Positions 1-8,840 of a DNA stretch of 64,000 nt are shown in pieces; within the stretch, counting starts at the first letter, position 1; the number at the start of each line of letters is the position of its first letter. Both the position numbers and the translations under genes were made by a program. This DNA comes from an uncultured Caulobacter sp. (GTDB lineage Bacteria; Pseudomonadota; Alphaproteobacteria; Caulobacterales; Caulobacteraceae): the NCBI RefSeq assembly GCF_947036865.1, contig NZ_CAMQSF010000001.1, forward strand, positions 124,001-188,000. Direction: 5' to 3'. The notes beneath the pieces are model-generated. The model did no database searches and was not told the DNA's origin. It was given only the letters and a program-made list of their open reading frames with translations.

Positions 1-2
1 CC

Positions 3-1025
3 TGTGGCGCGCTGGCCGTCGCCGTCGCGGCGCTCCTGGCCCCGTGGATCGGCGCCCGACTGGGCTGGTCCTCGCAGGCCATGGCGCTCGGCGCGCCCTA
101 CAGCCTGGCGGTGCTGGCCACCGTGCGCGCCACCCCGGCAGGCTATCTGCAGGTCACCGGTCGGTTCGGGCTGCTGGGCGTCCATAGCCTGGTTCCGCCC
201 GTAGCGCGGCTCATCGGGGCGGTCGTCGCCTGGGCGGGTCACTGGGGACTGGTCGGCTTTCTCTGGGCCTGGATGGCCGCGGCCCTGCTGGAATGGGCGG
301 TGATGTGGGCGATGGCGCTGGCCAGCGCGCCGCGCGCGCTGCGCCAAGCGGTGATCCGGACCGACCTCTCCGGCGTGCGGGCCGAGAACCCCGGCCTGCT
401 GCGCTTCATGCTGGGGGCCAACGCCGACGTGACCTTCGCCGAGCTGGCCGCGCGCGCGACGCCGCTGGCGATCGGCTGGATGGCCGGCCCGACCGCCGCG
501 GGCCTGTTCGCCATCGCCCAGCGCGCCACCACGGTGATCGCCCAGCCCGCCCAGAGCCTGGGCCAGGCCGCCTATGCCGAGTTGGCGCGGCTCGCGGCCA
601 GGGGCCAGACCACGCTGGTGATCTCGACCATCGCCCGGGCCAGCGGCGTGACCATGGCCATCGCCATCCCCGTCTGCGCCCTGTTCGGCCTGTTCGGCCA
701 GGACTTCGCCCGCCTAATGGGCGGCGGGGGCTTCGCGGCGGCGGGCGGGCTGATGCCGTGGCTGGCCCTTTCCCGCACGATCCTGCTCTGCGCGCCGCCG
801 CTCAGCGCCGCCCTCACCGCCCTGGGGCGGCCCGGCCTTTCGGCGACGATGAACTTCGCCGGCAGCCTGAGCCTCGTGGCCCTGCTGCCTGTGGCGCTGC
901 CGATCTGGGGCCAGGATGCGATCGGCCCCAGCGTCGCGGCCCAGGCGGTCCTGACCATGGCCCTGCTGGGCGGCGCTCTGGCGTTTCAAGCTCGGCCCGC
1001 GATCGCCGCGCCCAGGATCGCCTGA
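3..1025 (+). CDS. Polysaccharide flippase (Wzx/MATE-like), 5'-truncated
   Basis: The reading frame is open from the first bases of the window, so the N-terminus lies outside it. About 340 residues remain. They are dominated by hydrophobic Ala/Leu/Gly/Val helices separated by short basic loops, as in the C-terminal half of lipid-linked oligosaccharide flippases of the MOP superfamily. A role in moving a lipid-linked glycan across the inner membrane is inferred from this topology and from the two glycosyltransferase genes that follow. Its TGA stop overlaps the ATG of the next gene by one base, which indicates translational coupling. The polymer made by this locus cannot be read from the window. 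Confidence 0.75.
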   Translation, partial: CGALAVAVAALLAPWIGARLGWSSQAMALGAPYSLAVLATVRATPAGYLQVTGRFGLLGVHSLVPPVARLIGAVVAWAGHWGLVGFLWAWMAAALLEWAVMWAMALASAPRALRQAVIRTDLSGVRAENPGLLRFMLGANADVTFAELAARATPLAIGWMAGPTAAGLFAIAQRATTVIAQPAQSLGQAAYAELARLAARGQTTLVISTIARASGVTMAIAIPVCALFGLFGQDFARLMGGGGFAAAGGLMPWLALSRTILLCAPPLSAALTALGRPGLSATMNFAGSLSLVALLPVALPIWGQDAIGPSVAAQAVLTMALLGGALAFQARPAIAAPRIA

Positions 1026-2113
1026 TGCGCATCGCCTATGTGATCAATTCCATCGAGGGCGGCGGCGCCCAGTCGCCGATCCCCGCCATCGCCAGGGTCC
1101 TGCGCCAGGAGGGGGCGGAGGTCGCGGTCTTCGCGCTGTCCCGTCGCGACGGTCGCGGCGCGGCGGCGATGGAGGCGGCCGGGCTGGAGGTGCGCGTCTG
1201 TCCGGCCGGCGAGAAGCGACAGATCGCGGCCCTGCGCTGGCTCACGGCCGAACTGAAGCGCTGGGCGCCGGACGTGATCTGGACCTCCCTGACCCGCGCC
1301 ACCCTGCTGGGCCAGTGGGTCGGCGGCGCGATGGGCAAGCCCGTGGTCAGCTGGCAGCACGCCGCCTTCCTCAAGCCCGCCAACCGCGCCCTGCTGCGTC
1401 TGCGCCGCTCGGCCTCGATGCTGTGGATCGGCGATTCCGAGAGCGTCACCGCCCTGACCGCCGCCCGGATCGCGCCGCCGCCGGACCGTCTGGTCTGCTG
1501 GCCGATCTTCGCCATGGACCGCGACACGCCCCAGGCCTCGCCCTGGTCGCCCGGCGAGACCGTGAGGCTGGGCGCGCTCGGACGGCTACACCCGGTCAAG
1601 GGGTTCGATGTTCTGCTCGACGCCCTGGCGCGGCTCAAGGCGCAAGGCTTTTCACCGCCGGCGCCGTTCGAGGTCGCGATCGCCGGCGACGGCGCCGAGC
1701 GGGAGCGTCTGGAGGCGATGCGGATCGCGTCCGGTCTCGATAACGTCCGGTTCGTCGGCTTCTGTCCCGAGCCGACCCGGTTCCTGGCGGGCCTGCATCT
1801 CTACCTGCAGCCGTCGCGGTCCGAGGGCCTCTGCGTCGCCGCGCACGAGGCCATGCAGGCGGGGCTTCCGGTGTTGGCCTCGGCGGTCGGCGAGCTCGCC
1901 TACAGCATCGTCCCCGGCGAGACCGGCTTCCTGACGCCGCCGGGCGACGCGACCGCGCTCGCCGCGACCTTGGCCGAGGCGCTGTCGGCGCCCGATCGCC
2001 TGGCCGCCATGGGCCAGGCCGCCCGCGCGCGGCTGGAGGCCCGCTTCGGCCCCGAGCAATTCCACGAACGCGGCGCCGAGATCCTGCGTAAGATCAGAAG
2101 TTTGTCAGCGTAA
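1025..2113 (+). CDS. GT4-family glycosyltransferase
   Basis: A 362-residue protein starting MRIAYVINSIEGGGAQ, the usual GT-B start with a Gly-rich acceptor-side loop. The C-terminal half has the GT4 donor-site pattern SRSEGLCVAAHEAMQAG, whose spaced Glu residues form the EX7E motif, followed by PGETGFLTPPGD. The likely reaction is transfer of a sugar from an NDP-sugar to a lipid-linked or LPS acceptor on the cytoplasmic face of the inner membrane. The ATG at 1025 overlaps the stop of the upstream flippase, which fixes the start. A longer open frame upstream is only the antisense-free shadow of the flippase gene. Donor and acceptor are not deducible. Confidence 0.85.
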   Translation: MRIAYVINSIEGGGAQSPIPAIARVLRQEGAEVAVFALSRRDGRGAAAMEAAGLEVRVCPAGEKRQIAALRWLTAELKRWAPDVIWTSLTRATLLGQWVGGAMGKPVVSWQHAAFLKPANRALLRLRRSASMLWIGDSESVTALTAARIAPPPDRLVCWPIFAMDRDTPQASPWSPGETVRLGALGRLHPVKGFDVLLDALARLKAQGFSPPAPFEVAIAGDGAERERLEAMRIASGLDNVRFVGFCPEPTRFLAGLHLYLQPSRSEGLCVAAHEAMQAGLPVLASAVGELAYSIVPGETGFLTPPGDATALAATLAEALSAPDRLAAMGQAARARLEARFGPEQFHERGAEILRKIRSLSA

Positions 2114-2114
2114 C

Positions 2115-3314
2115 ATGAGCCCGCCAGCCCCCCTCCGCTCGCCCTGTCCGCGCCCGCTGTCCATCCTCGTCGTGCTGCACGACCTGCCGCTGGGCGGCAC
2201 CGAGCGCGTGGCCTTGAGGCTGGCCGACGCCTGGGCCAAGGCGGGTCACGAGGTGACCCTGCTGTGCGGCGCGGCGACGGGCGCCCAGGCTGGCCTGGTC
2301 CCCGAGACGATCAGCCTGGTCGAGTGCGACCCACCCATTCCGCGGGCCCTGGGCTCGCGCGGGCGGCTGGGACGCGCCGCGGCCGAGCACCTGCGCCGAC
2401 GCCCGGCCGACATCCTGTTCGTGCCCGGCAACTTCCACTGGTCGATCAGCCGCGACGTCGCGCGCGCGCTCGGCCCCGACCGCCCGACCATCGTGGCCCA
2501 GGTCAGCTCGCCGATCGTCAAGCGCGGGCGCGCGGGCGCGCGCCAATGGGCGTTCGAGATCGGCGCCCGCCGGCGTCTGCGCGACGCCGACGCCATGGTC
2601 ACCCTGTCGCCCTACACCATCCACGCGGTCAACCGACTGCTGGGCCGGCGCATCACCTCGGCCATCCCCCTCCCCGCGCTCGGCGACGAGGTCGGCGCGC
2701 CGCGAACCGCTTCGGGCAAGCTGATCGTCGCCGCCGGCCGCCTAGCGCCGGAGAAAGGCTTCGACGTCGCGCTGCGCGCCTTCGCCAAGGTCGCCGATCC
2801 CGAGGCGCGCCTGGCCTTCGTCGGCGACGGCCCCCTGCGCGCGGAACTACGAGCGCTCGCCGACAGCCTGGGTGTCGCCGATCGCGTGACCTTCGCGGGC
2901 TATGCGCCCGACATCGGGCCTTGGCTGGACCGAGGGCGTCTGCTGTTGCTCAGTTCCTGGCACGAGGGCTTCGGCGCGGTGATCGTCGAGGCCCTGGGTC
3001 GGGGGCGCCCGGTGGTCGCCACCGACTGCACGCCGGCCGTGCGGGATCTCTTGTGGTCGCAGGCGCATGGACGGGTCGTCCGGCCGGGCGACGTCGAGGG
3101 CATGGCGGCCGCGCTGGAGGCTGAGCTCGCCGCGCCGCCACCCGCTCCCTCGGCCTTGATCGAGGCCGTCGAGGCCTATCGCCTGACCCCGGTCGCGAGG
3201 GCCTATCTGGACGTCTTCGAGGCCACGCTGGCCAAGGGCGCGGCGGTGGACACCGCCGTCCGATCGCCGCTCCCGCGCCTCCTGGCGCCGCTCACCGCCC
3301 TGTTCTCGGATTAG
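2115..3314 (+). CDS. GT4-family glycosyltransferase
   Basis: A 399-residue GT-B protein. After a short Pro-rich N-terminus it shows LPLGGTERVALRLADAWAKAG, a Rossmann-type acceptor domain. The donor domain carries AAGRLAPEKGFDVALRAF and SSWHEGFGAVIVEALGRGRP, the GT4 EX7E region. It begins two bases after the preceding glycosyltransferase stops, so the three genes from the window start form one polysaccharide operon. It meets the minus-strand DUF6456 gene tail to tail with a 7-base gap. The C-terminal tail of about 40 residues has no evident motif. Substrate unknown. Confidence 0.85.
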   Translation: MSPPAPLRSPCPRPLSILVVLHDLPLGGTERVALRLADAWAKAGHEVTLLCGAATGAQAGLVPETISLVECDPPIPRALGSRGRLGRAAAEHLRRRPADILFVPGNFHWSISRDVARALGPDRPTIVAQVSSPIVKRGRAGARQWAFEIGARRRLRDADAMVTLSPYTIHAVNRLLGRRITSAIPLPALGDEVGAPRTASGKLIVAAGRLAPEKGFDVALRAFAKVADPEARLAFVGDGPLRAELRALADSLGVADRVTFAGYAPDIGPWLDRGRLLLLSSWHEGFGAVIVEALGRGRPVVATDCTPAVRDLLWSQAHGRVVRPGDVEGMAAALEAELAAPPPAPSALIEAVEAYRLTPVARAYLDVFEATLAKGAAVDTAVRSPLPRLLAPLTALFSD

Positions 3315-3321
3315 CGACCGC

Positions 3322-4059
3322 TCACGCCATCCGGTAGTGTCGCGCGAGACTCTGGAGCGCGAGCTTCAACACCGTCTTGCCCGCGCGCCGAGGCAGCTTT
3401 AGCGATCGCTCGGCGGCCTCCAGGGCCGAGCCCATCAGGCAGACGCTTTCCAGGATCTCGCGCAGGCCGGGCCCCACGGCGTCGAGCGCCCTGGCGATGC
3501 GCTGGCGCGCGGCGTGATCGCGCTCGACGGGCGCCAGGCCCGGCCGGCCGCCATCGACCCGAGACGCGCCGTCCCACCGCATGGTGAGGCGCCCCTGGGC
3601 GCCCAGGCTCTCGAAGTCCTCGCGCAGGCGCTCGCCGGCGGCGGCCTCGACCGGCGTCAACCAGGGCCGGCCCTCGGCGTCGCGCCGACGGGCGAGCCAG
3701 GCGATCGGCGACTCGCCCAGATTGCGGCGGACGGTTCCGGCGCCGAAGGGCGTGGGAACCTCGGCCTCGACCACGCCCGGACGGCCCGGCGGCGGGGACT
3801 CGGGCGCCAGTCGGCCGACCATCACCCATCCGCCTTGAGCGCGGGGTTTCAAGGTCGCCTCGCGCGCCAGGATGCGGAACGCCGCCTCGTCCAAGGTCAG
3901 CATCACGCTGCGCCGGCGGCTGGGTCCCAGGCGCACGCCGTAGCCCAGCCCCTGGGCCTCGACCACCGCGCCGGGGCGCGACAACAGCCGCATGGCCCGC
4001 TCGGCCAGGCGACGCGCTTCGAGCTCGGCGTCGAACGCCTCGGCGAGACCAGCACTCAC
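3322..4059 (-). CDS. DUF6456 domain protein
   Basis: A 245-residue basic protein. The C-terminal half (about residues 95-240) looks like the alphaproteobacterial DUF6456 region: NLGESPIAWLARRRD, a central GERLREDFESL helix, and a helical tail ending LPRRAGKTVLKLALQSLARHY, which resembles a helix-turn-helix. It overlaps the upstream DnaA-domain-IV-like gene by four bases (ATGA), so the two are translated together. Function is unknown. The context and the basic helical tail suggest a DNA-binding or replication-related partner, which is an inference. Confidence 0.6.
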   Translation of the reverse strand: MSAGLAEAFDAELEARRLAERAMRLLSRPGAVVEAQGLGYGVRLGPSRRRSVMLTLDEAAFRILAREATLKPRAQGGWVMVGRLAPESPPPGRPGVVEAEVPTPFGAGTVRRNLGESPIAWLARRRDAEGRPWLTPVEAAAGERLREDFESLGAQGRLTMRWDGASRVDGGRPGLAPVERDHAARQRIARALDAVGPGLREILESVCLMGSALEAAERSLKLPRRAGKTVLKLALQSLARHYRMA

Positions 4060-4427
4060 GCCGGGATCTCCTCGGCGCGCGAGGGGGCCTGGCGCAGGCA
4101 GGCTTCCAGCTCCGACAATCGGCGATCGAAGGCGGCGTCCTCGCGAAGGTCCTCGATCCGCCGGCAGGCGTGGCCGCAGGTGGTGCGGTCGCGGCCGAAG
4201 GCGTAGGCCACCCGCGCCAGCGACCAGTGATAGGTGATGTGGGTCAGATAGATCGCCAACTGCCGAGCGCGCACCGCCGCGTGGGAGGCGCGCTTGGGCG
4301 CGTTGATCTCGGCCGCCGGCACGCCGGTGGCCAGGGAAACCAGATGGGTGACGAAGCCGACGGTCAGGCGGTCGCGTCGGGGATCGGGCGTGATCGCCCA
4401 GACATCCTCAAAGGCTTGAACCAGCAT
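4056..4427 (-). CDS. DnaA domain IV-like helix-turn-helix protein
   Basis: A 123-residue protein that resembles only the DNA-binding domain IV of the replication initiator DnaA. The stretch ARQLAIYLTHITYHWSLARV matches the DnaA basic loop/helix, and AYAFGRDRTTCGHACRRIEDL matches the DnaA signature around its RDHTT motif, with Arg and Cys replacements. There is no AAA+ ATPase domain. A strong ribosome site (GGAAGGAGAG) precedes the ATG. It may bind DnaA-box-like DNA or regulate transcription. Stand-alone DnaA-C proteins occur in alphaproteobacteria, but no function should be assumed. The next gene overlaps by 4 nt. Confidence 0.7.
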   Translation of the reverse strand: MLVQAFEDVWAITPDPRRDRLTVGFVTHLVSLATGVPAAEINAPKRASHAAVRARQLAIYLTHITYHWSLARVAYAFGRDRTTCGHACRRIEDLREDAAFDRRLSELEACLRQAPSRAEEIPA

Positions 4428-4532
4428 GGCGCTCTCCTTCCAGTCGAGAGTACGACCGGCGGCGCCACTATAGGTTTATATTCCGCAGGAGAGGAAGATA
4501 TTCCTATTTCACCGCAAGGCTTCAAACGCTAA

Positions 4533-4545
4533 ACTTTTGAAAAGT
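4533..4545. promoter_or_regulatory. 13-bp palindrome upstream of the DnaA-like gene
   Basis: ACTTTTGAAAAGT is a perfect inverted repeat about 105 bases upstream of the DnaA-domain-IV-like start, in the 135-bp AT-richer gap before the sugar kinase. A second imperfect palindrome (AGGAATATCTTCCT on the minus strand) lies closer to the gene. These could be operators. No regulator can be named. Confidence 0.3.
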
Positions 4546-4562
4546 CGAGCGCCGACCCGGCC

Positions 4563-5507
4563 CTATCCTCGCGCCCAGGCGGGCATGGAGGGCGCGGGAA
4601 CGATCGCGCCCTTGCAGCGAACCACCGTCGCGGCGAGCTCATGGCCGCGACTCACCGACTCGACGATCGAGAGCCCCGAGAGCCGTGATGATAGATAGGC
4701 CGCGTTGAAGCTGTCGCCGGCCCCCGTCGTGTCGACGGCCTGGACGCGCGGGGGCGCCGGGGTCGCCGTGCGGCCGTTGGCGTCGTGGACATTGACCGCG
4801 TGGCTCTCGTCGCGCGCCACCACCTCGGCGCCGCCCGAGGCCCATTCCGCCGCCAGGTCCTCGGCCTCGCGACCATAGAGCGGACGGCTGTCCTCGCTGC
4901 TGAGCGAGATGTAGCGGCACGCGGGGACCACGCCGTCCAGCGCCGCGCGGGCGGCTTCGGCGCTCGGCCAGAGCGCCGGGCGATAATTGAAGTCCAGCGC
5001 CACGGCGACGCCGTGCGAATGGACATAGGCCAGAATGTCCTTCAACCGCGCCCGCCCGATGTCGCCGATCACCGCCAGGGTCACGCCCGACAGATAGACG
5101 AGATCGCTGGCCCGCGCGGCCTCGATCAGCTGGTCGGCGGTGTGGGCCGAGAAGAGGTCGCGGATCGGGGCCCGCTCGCGCCAGTAGTGGAACTTGCGCT
5201 CGCCGTGCTCGTCCAGGACGATGGCGTAGAGTCCCGGCAGGCGGTTCTCGACCTGACGGACGAGGCGGGTGTCGATGCCCTCGCGGCGCATGGCGCTCAG
5301 CACGCCGTCGCTGAACGGGTCGCCCTGTCCCAACGCCGTGCAATAGGCGACCCGATCGCCCAGGCGCGCCATGTAGATCGCGGTGTTGAAGGTGTCGCCG
5401 GCGAAGCCCATCCGGTACAGCGGCGCGCCGCCGCCCTCTTCCATCTTGGGCGGCGCCTCGGGCGACAGCTCGACCATGCATTCGCCGAGGACGGTGATCT
5501 TGGCCAA
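4563..5507 (-). CDS. kdgK: PfkB-family sugar kinase, probable 2-keto-3-deoxygluconate kinase
   Basis: A 314-residue ribokinase/PfkB kinase. It begins MAKITVLGECMVEL, has the N-terminal GGAPLYRMGFAGDTFNTA substrate region and carries the C-terminal PfkB signature DTTGAGDSFNAAYL with the catalytic Asp in GAGD. The pattern LGECMVEL...FAGDTFNTAIYMARL is typical of 2-keto-3-deoxygluconate kinases, which phosphorylate KDG at C6 to feed the Entner-Doudoroff aldolase. Caulobacter uses the ED route. The substrate call is by family resemblance, and a related ketose or nucleoside kinase is possible. It lies 3 bases downstream of the DUF885 gene and may be cotranscribed with it. Confidence 0.75.
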   Translation of the reverse strand: MAKITVLGECMVELSPEAPPKMEEGGGAPLYRMGFAGDTFNTAIYMARLGDRVAYCTALGQGDPFSDGVLSAMRREGIDTRLVRQVENRLPGLYAIVLDEHGERKFHYWRERAPIRDLFSAHTADQLIEAARASDLVYLSGVTLAVIGDIGRARLKDILAYVHSHGVAVALDFNYRPALWPSAEAARAALDGVVPACRYISLSSEDSRPLYGREAEDLAAEWASGGAEVVARDESHAVNVHDANGRTATPAPPRVQAVDTTGAGDSFNAAYLSSRLSGLSIVESVSRGHELAATVVRCKGAIVPAPSMPAWARG

Positions 5508-5510
5508 GCC

Positions 5511-7280
5511 TCAGCCCTTCTTCTTGGCTTGCTGGGCGATCCAGGCGTCGATCCGCGTCTCCAGCACCGACAGCGGCAGCGAGCCGTGCAGCAGCACCGC
5601 GTCGTGGAAGCCGCGCTCGTCGAACCGGTCGCCCAGCTTGGCCTCGGCCCGGCGGCGCAGCTCCAGCAGCTTCAGCTCGCCGACCTTGTAGGCCAGAGCC
5701 TGACCGGGCCAGGAGACGTAGCGCTTCAGCTCGACCTCGATGTTGGTCGGCGACAGCGCGGTGTTGTCGGTAAAGCAGGCCCGGGCCTGCTCCAGGCTCC
5801 AGCCCTTCCAGTGCATGCCGGTGTCGGCCACCAGGCGGCAGGCCCGCCACATCTCGTAGGACAGCCGGCCGAACAGCTCATAGGGATCGCGATAGATCCC
5901 CATCTCCTCGCCCAGCCATTCCGAATAGAGCCCCCAGCCCTCGCCGAACGCGGTAAAGTAGAGGTTGCGGCGGAACTCCGGCACGGCCGTCTGCTCGGCG
6001 GCCAGCGAGGTCTGGATGTGGTGGCCCGGCGCGCCTTCGTGCAGCACCAGGGCCGGCAGCTCGTAGAGCGGCCGCTGGTCCAGCTCCGAGGTGTTGATCA
6101 TCAGGCCGCCCGCGCGGCCGGCCTTGGCGTCGCCGCCGAAGTAGCGGCCGGTGGTGTAGCCCTTCTCGATGCTGGCGGGCACGGGCCGCACGCCGTAGGT
6201 CAGCCGCGGCAAGACGCCGAAATGAGCCGGCAGCTGGTCGTCGGCGCGCTTGGCGATCTCGCTGGACTTCTCCAGCAGCTGCTGGCGGCTGGTGGCGTAG
6301 AAGCGCGGGTCCTTGCGCAGCATGGCGATGAAGGCCGGCAGGTCGCCCTGGAAGCCCGCCGCCTTCATGGTCTCGAGCATGCGGGCGCGGATGCGCGCCA
6401 CCTCGGCCTGACCGATGTCGTGGATCTGGTCCGGCGTCAGGTCCGTGGTCGTGTGTCGGCGAACGAGGAAGGCGTAGTAGCGCTTGCCGTCCGGCAGGTC
6501 CGAGGCCGCCAGGCTCTTGGCGGCGTGCGGCACGTATTCCTCGGCCATGAACTTGACGAAGCCGGCGCGGGCGGGGGCCACCTTGTCGGTCACGGCCTTC
6601 TCGCCCTCGGCGATCAGGGCCGCGCGCGTGGCGGCGGGGACGCTGGAAGGCAGAGCGCGCAGCGGCGCCAGCAGCGGATCGTCGGCCAACGGCGTCGCCG
6701 CGGCGCGTTGCGCGCGTTCCAGCACCGCCTGGGCCGTGGGTATCGCCTGGACGAAGCCGGTGGCCACGCCGCGCCGGGCGTTGGCGATATTGGCCGCGTA
6801 CCAGCCGGGCATGCCGTTCAGCAGCGCGATCCAGCGCCGCGCCTCGTCGGCGTTGCGCAGCGTCATGCCGCTGGCCCGGTACAGCATCATCACGTCGAAG
6901 CCGCCGTCGCTGCTGAACGGCATCCGCGCCTCGTCGAAACCGGCGGCCTCGACCCGGTCGCGCAGGCTGAACATCAGGAGATCACGGGTCAGGCGCTCCT
7001 CGTCGCTCAGCCCCTTGACCGGCAGGGCGGACAAGTCGGCCTGGATCTTCTTCAGCATCGCCGCGCGGGTCGCGTCGGCGGCCGGGGACACGTCGGGCAG
7101 TCGCCAGCGGGCGTCGGCCGCGCCGCCGGAGTCGGGGTCCTCGCCCACATCGCCCAGCGCCTCGTAACGGCTCACCAGGGCGTTGAGCGTGGGCGTCGGC
7201 CCGGCAAGGGCGGCGGAAGCGGTGAAGACGACGAGGCAGGCGGCCGCCAGGGCGGCGGGCCGGGAGCGAGTGCGAGTCAT
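5511..7280 (-). CDS. DUF885 family exported protein (putative metallopeptidase)
   Basis: A 589-residue protein with a Sec signal peptide of about 26 residues ending in SAALAGP, so it is periplasmic or secreted. It is full length for the DUF885 family. The diagnostic motif VLHEGAPGHHIQ sits near residue 405-415, and downstream GEGWGLYSEWLGEEMG supplies the conserved acidic residues. The family is thought to be zinc peptidases related to M2/M3 enzymes, with HEGxPGHH as metal ligands. No substrate is known for this member. The kdgK gene follows 3 bases after its stop. The ATG at 7280 is the only start that keeps the signal peptide. Confidence 0.8.
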   Translation of the reverse strand: MTRTRSRPAALAAACLVVFTASAALAGPTPTLNALVSRYEALGDVGEDPDSGGAADARWRLPDVSPAADATRAAMLKKIQADLSALPVKGLSDEERLTRDLLMFSLRDRVEAAGFDEARMPFSSDGGFDVMMLYRASGMTLRNADEARRWIALLNGMPGWYAANIANARRGVATGFVQAIPTAQAVLERAQRAAATPLADDPLLAPLRALPSSVPAATRAALIAEGEKAVTDKVAPARAGFVKFMAEEYVPHAAKSLAASDLPDGKRYYAFLVRRHTTTDLTPDQIHDIGQAEVARIRARMLETMKAAGFQGDLPAFIAMLRKDPRFYATSRQQLLEKSSEIAKRADDQLPAHFGVLPRLTYGVRPVPASIEKGYTTGRYFGGDAKAGRAGGLMINTSELDQRPLYELPALVLHEGAPGHHIQTSLAAEQTAVPEFRRNLYFTAFGEGWGLYSEWLGEEMGIYRDPYELFGRLSYEMWRACRLVADTGMHWKGWSLEQARACFTDNTALSPTNIEVELKRYVSWPGQALAYKVGELKLLELRRRAEAKLGDRFDERGFHDAVLLHGSLPLSVLETRIDAWIAQQAKKKG

Positions 7281-7378
7281 GCGCCAAGCTTAAGCCAAGC
7301 CCCGCGGTCCGGCGACACGCGAATCGAAGCCGACCGAGGTCGGCGCGTGCGTCCAATAGTCGGAAAGAAAACCGAGAA

Positions 7379-7453
<75 letters not shown>

Positions 7454-7502
7454 GCGCTTCGCGAGATATGGTCTCATCCACACGTCCCGAAGGCCGGGAG
7501 AA

Positions 7503-7577
<75 letters not shown>

Positions 7578-7632
7578 ATCGGCGGGGCTCGGAAGAGAGC
7601 GTCCCGCGACGAGGAGGCGGCTTATGGCAGAG

Positions 7633-7682
7633 CGCTTCGCGGTTTGCAAGCGCCCTTTGAGGGGTTGCGAAGCGGCTTTTTT
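7633..7682 (+). terminator. Hairpin with T-run before the SDR gene
   Basis: CGCTTCGC (7633-7640) and GCGAAGCG (7667-7674) can pair over a 26-nt loop and are followed by GC and six T. On the plus strand this looks like a weak intrinsic terminator or leader attenuator. No plus-strand gene precedes it, so its role is uncertain. Confidence 0.3.
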
Positions 7683-7747
7683 CCGAGGCTTGATCCCCGC
7701 CGGTTTCGGGCGGGTTTTACCGGCGCCTTTCGAGGGAGGTCCAAAGC

Positions 7748-8608
7748 TTGCGTCTCTTCGTCTTCGGTCCGGGCTATGTCGGCGGCGCCTTCGCGCGGGC
7801 CTTGCGGGGGCGGGGCTGGGAGATCGCGGCGACCGCGCGCGACGACCAGCAGGCCGCGCGGCTCGCGGCCCAGGGAGTCGCCGCCGCCGATCCCGCCGAC
7901 CGCGACGCGATGGCCGCGGCGCTGACCGGCGTCAGCGCGATCCTGGTCACGGCCCCGCCCGGCGCCGATGGCTGCCCGGCGCTGGCGGCCCTGGTCCCCG
8001 CCCTCGCCCAGGCCAGCGCCTTTCCCGACTGGATCGGCTATCTGTCGACCACCGGCGTCTATGGCGACTTCGACGGCCGCTGGGTGTTCGAGACCTCGCC
8101 GCTGAAGGCGCAATCCGTCGAGGGCGCGCGCCGCGTGGGGGCCGAGCGCGACTGGCGCCAGGTCGGACGCGGCATGGGCCTGACGGTGACCACCTTCCGC
8201 CTGCCCGGCATCTACGGCCCCGGCCGCAGCGCGCTGGACCGCCTGCGCGCCGGCGAGGGTCGCCGCATCGTCAAGCCTGGCCAGGTGTTCAGCCGCATCC
8301 ATGTCGACGACATCGTGAGGGGCCTGCTGGCGTCGCTGGACAGGCCCCGCGCGGGCGGCGTCTACAACCTGGTCGACGACCTCCCGGCCCCGCCGCAGGA
8401 CGTTCTGGAATACGCCGCCAAGCTGCTGGGCGTGCCGGTCCCGCCGGACCTCCCGTTCAACGAACTGGGCCTGTCGCCGGCCACGCGGCGGTTCTACGCC
8501 GAGAACAAGCGCGTCTCGAACGCCCTGGCCAAGGCGGAGCTGGGCTGGCGCCCGGCCTATCCGACCTATCGCGAGGGTTTGGCCGCGATCCTGGCGGCGG
8601 GGGGTTAG
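7748..8608 (+). CDS. SDR-family NAD(P)-binding epimerase/reductase
   Basis: A 286-residue extended-SDR protein starting at a TTG preceded by GGGAGG. The N-terminus FVFGPGYVGGAFARAL is a Rossmann GxxGxxG-type dinucleotide site. Later come IGYLSTTGVYGD (active-site Ser/Thr strand), TFRLPGIYGPGRS and a YRVSNALAKAELGW-like tail. The family contains sugar-nucleotide epimerases and dehydratases, but the usual YxxxK is not obvious (the expected region reads SVEGARRVGAERDW), so catalytic activity is uncertain. It may be the alphaproteobacterial YeeZ-like class. It ends overlapping the minus-strand small gene by four bases. Confidence 0.75.
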   Translation: MRLFVFGPGYVGGAFARALRGRGWEIAATARDDQQAARLAAQGVAAADPADRDAMAAALTGVSAILVTAPPGADGCPALAALVPALAQASAFPDWIGYLSTTGVYGDFDGRWVFETSPLKAQSVEGARRVGAERDWRQVGRGMGLTVTTFRLPGIYGPGRSALDRLRAGEGRRIVKPGQVFSRIHVDDIVRGLLASLDRPRAGGVYNLVDDLPAPPQDVLEYAAKLLGVPVPPDLPFNELGLSPATRRFYAENKRVSNALAKAELGWRPAYPTYREGLAAILAAGG

Positions 8609-8835
8609 GTCTTGCGGGAAACGAGGGCCCAGGCCTGGTCCGGTTCCCGGTAGTGCATAAGCCCAGCGTCTTCGGCTTCGACCAGCGCACCCTCCCGCAG
8701 ATACGACCAGTCGGCGGCCGCATAGGCCGCCGCGTAGGCGCCGGCTTCGATCAAAGCCACCACTTGGCCCCGCGCGCCGCCTTCCATAAGGATATGATCG
8801 CCAAGCTCCACCGTCTCGCCGCTGGCGTAATGCAT
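8605..8835 (-). CDS. Small uncharacterised protein (76 aa)
   Basis: A short acidic protein reading MHYASGETVELGDHILMEGG followed by GQVVALIEAG and DWSYLREGALVEAEDAGLMHY. The beta-rich pattern, with VELGDHILM and WSYLREGALVE, suggests a small SH3-like or barrel fold. The ATG at 8835 lies 5 bases after the stop of the upstream hydrolase gene, so it is probably its operon partner. The 3' end overlaps the convergent SDR gene. No function recognised. Confidence 0.6.
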   Translation of the reverse strand: MHYASGETVELGDHILMEGGARGQVVALIEAGAYAAAYAAADWSYLREGALVEAEDAGLMHYREPDQAWALVSRKT

Positions 8836-8840
8836 GCGCC

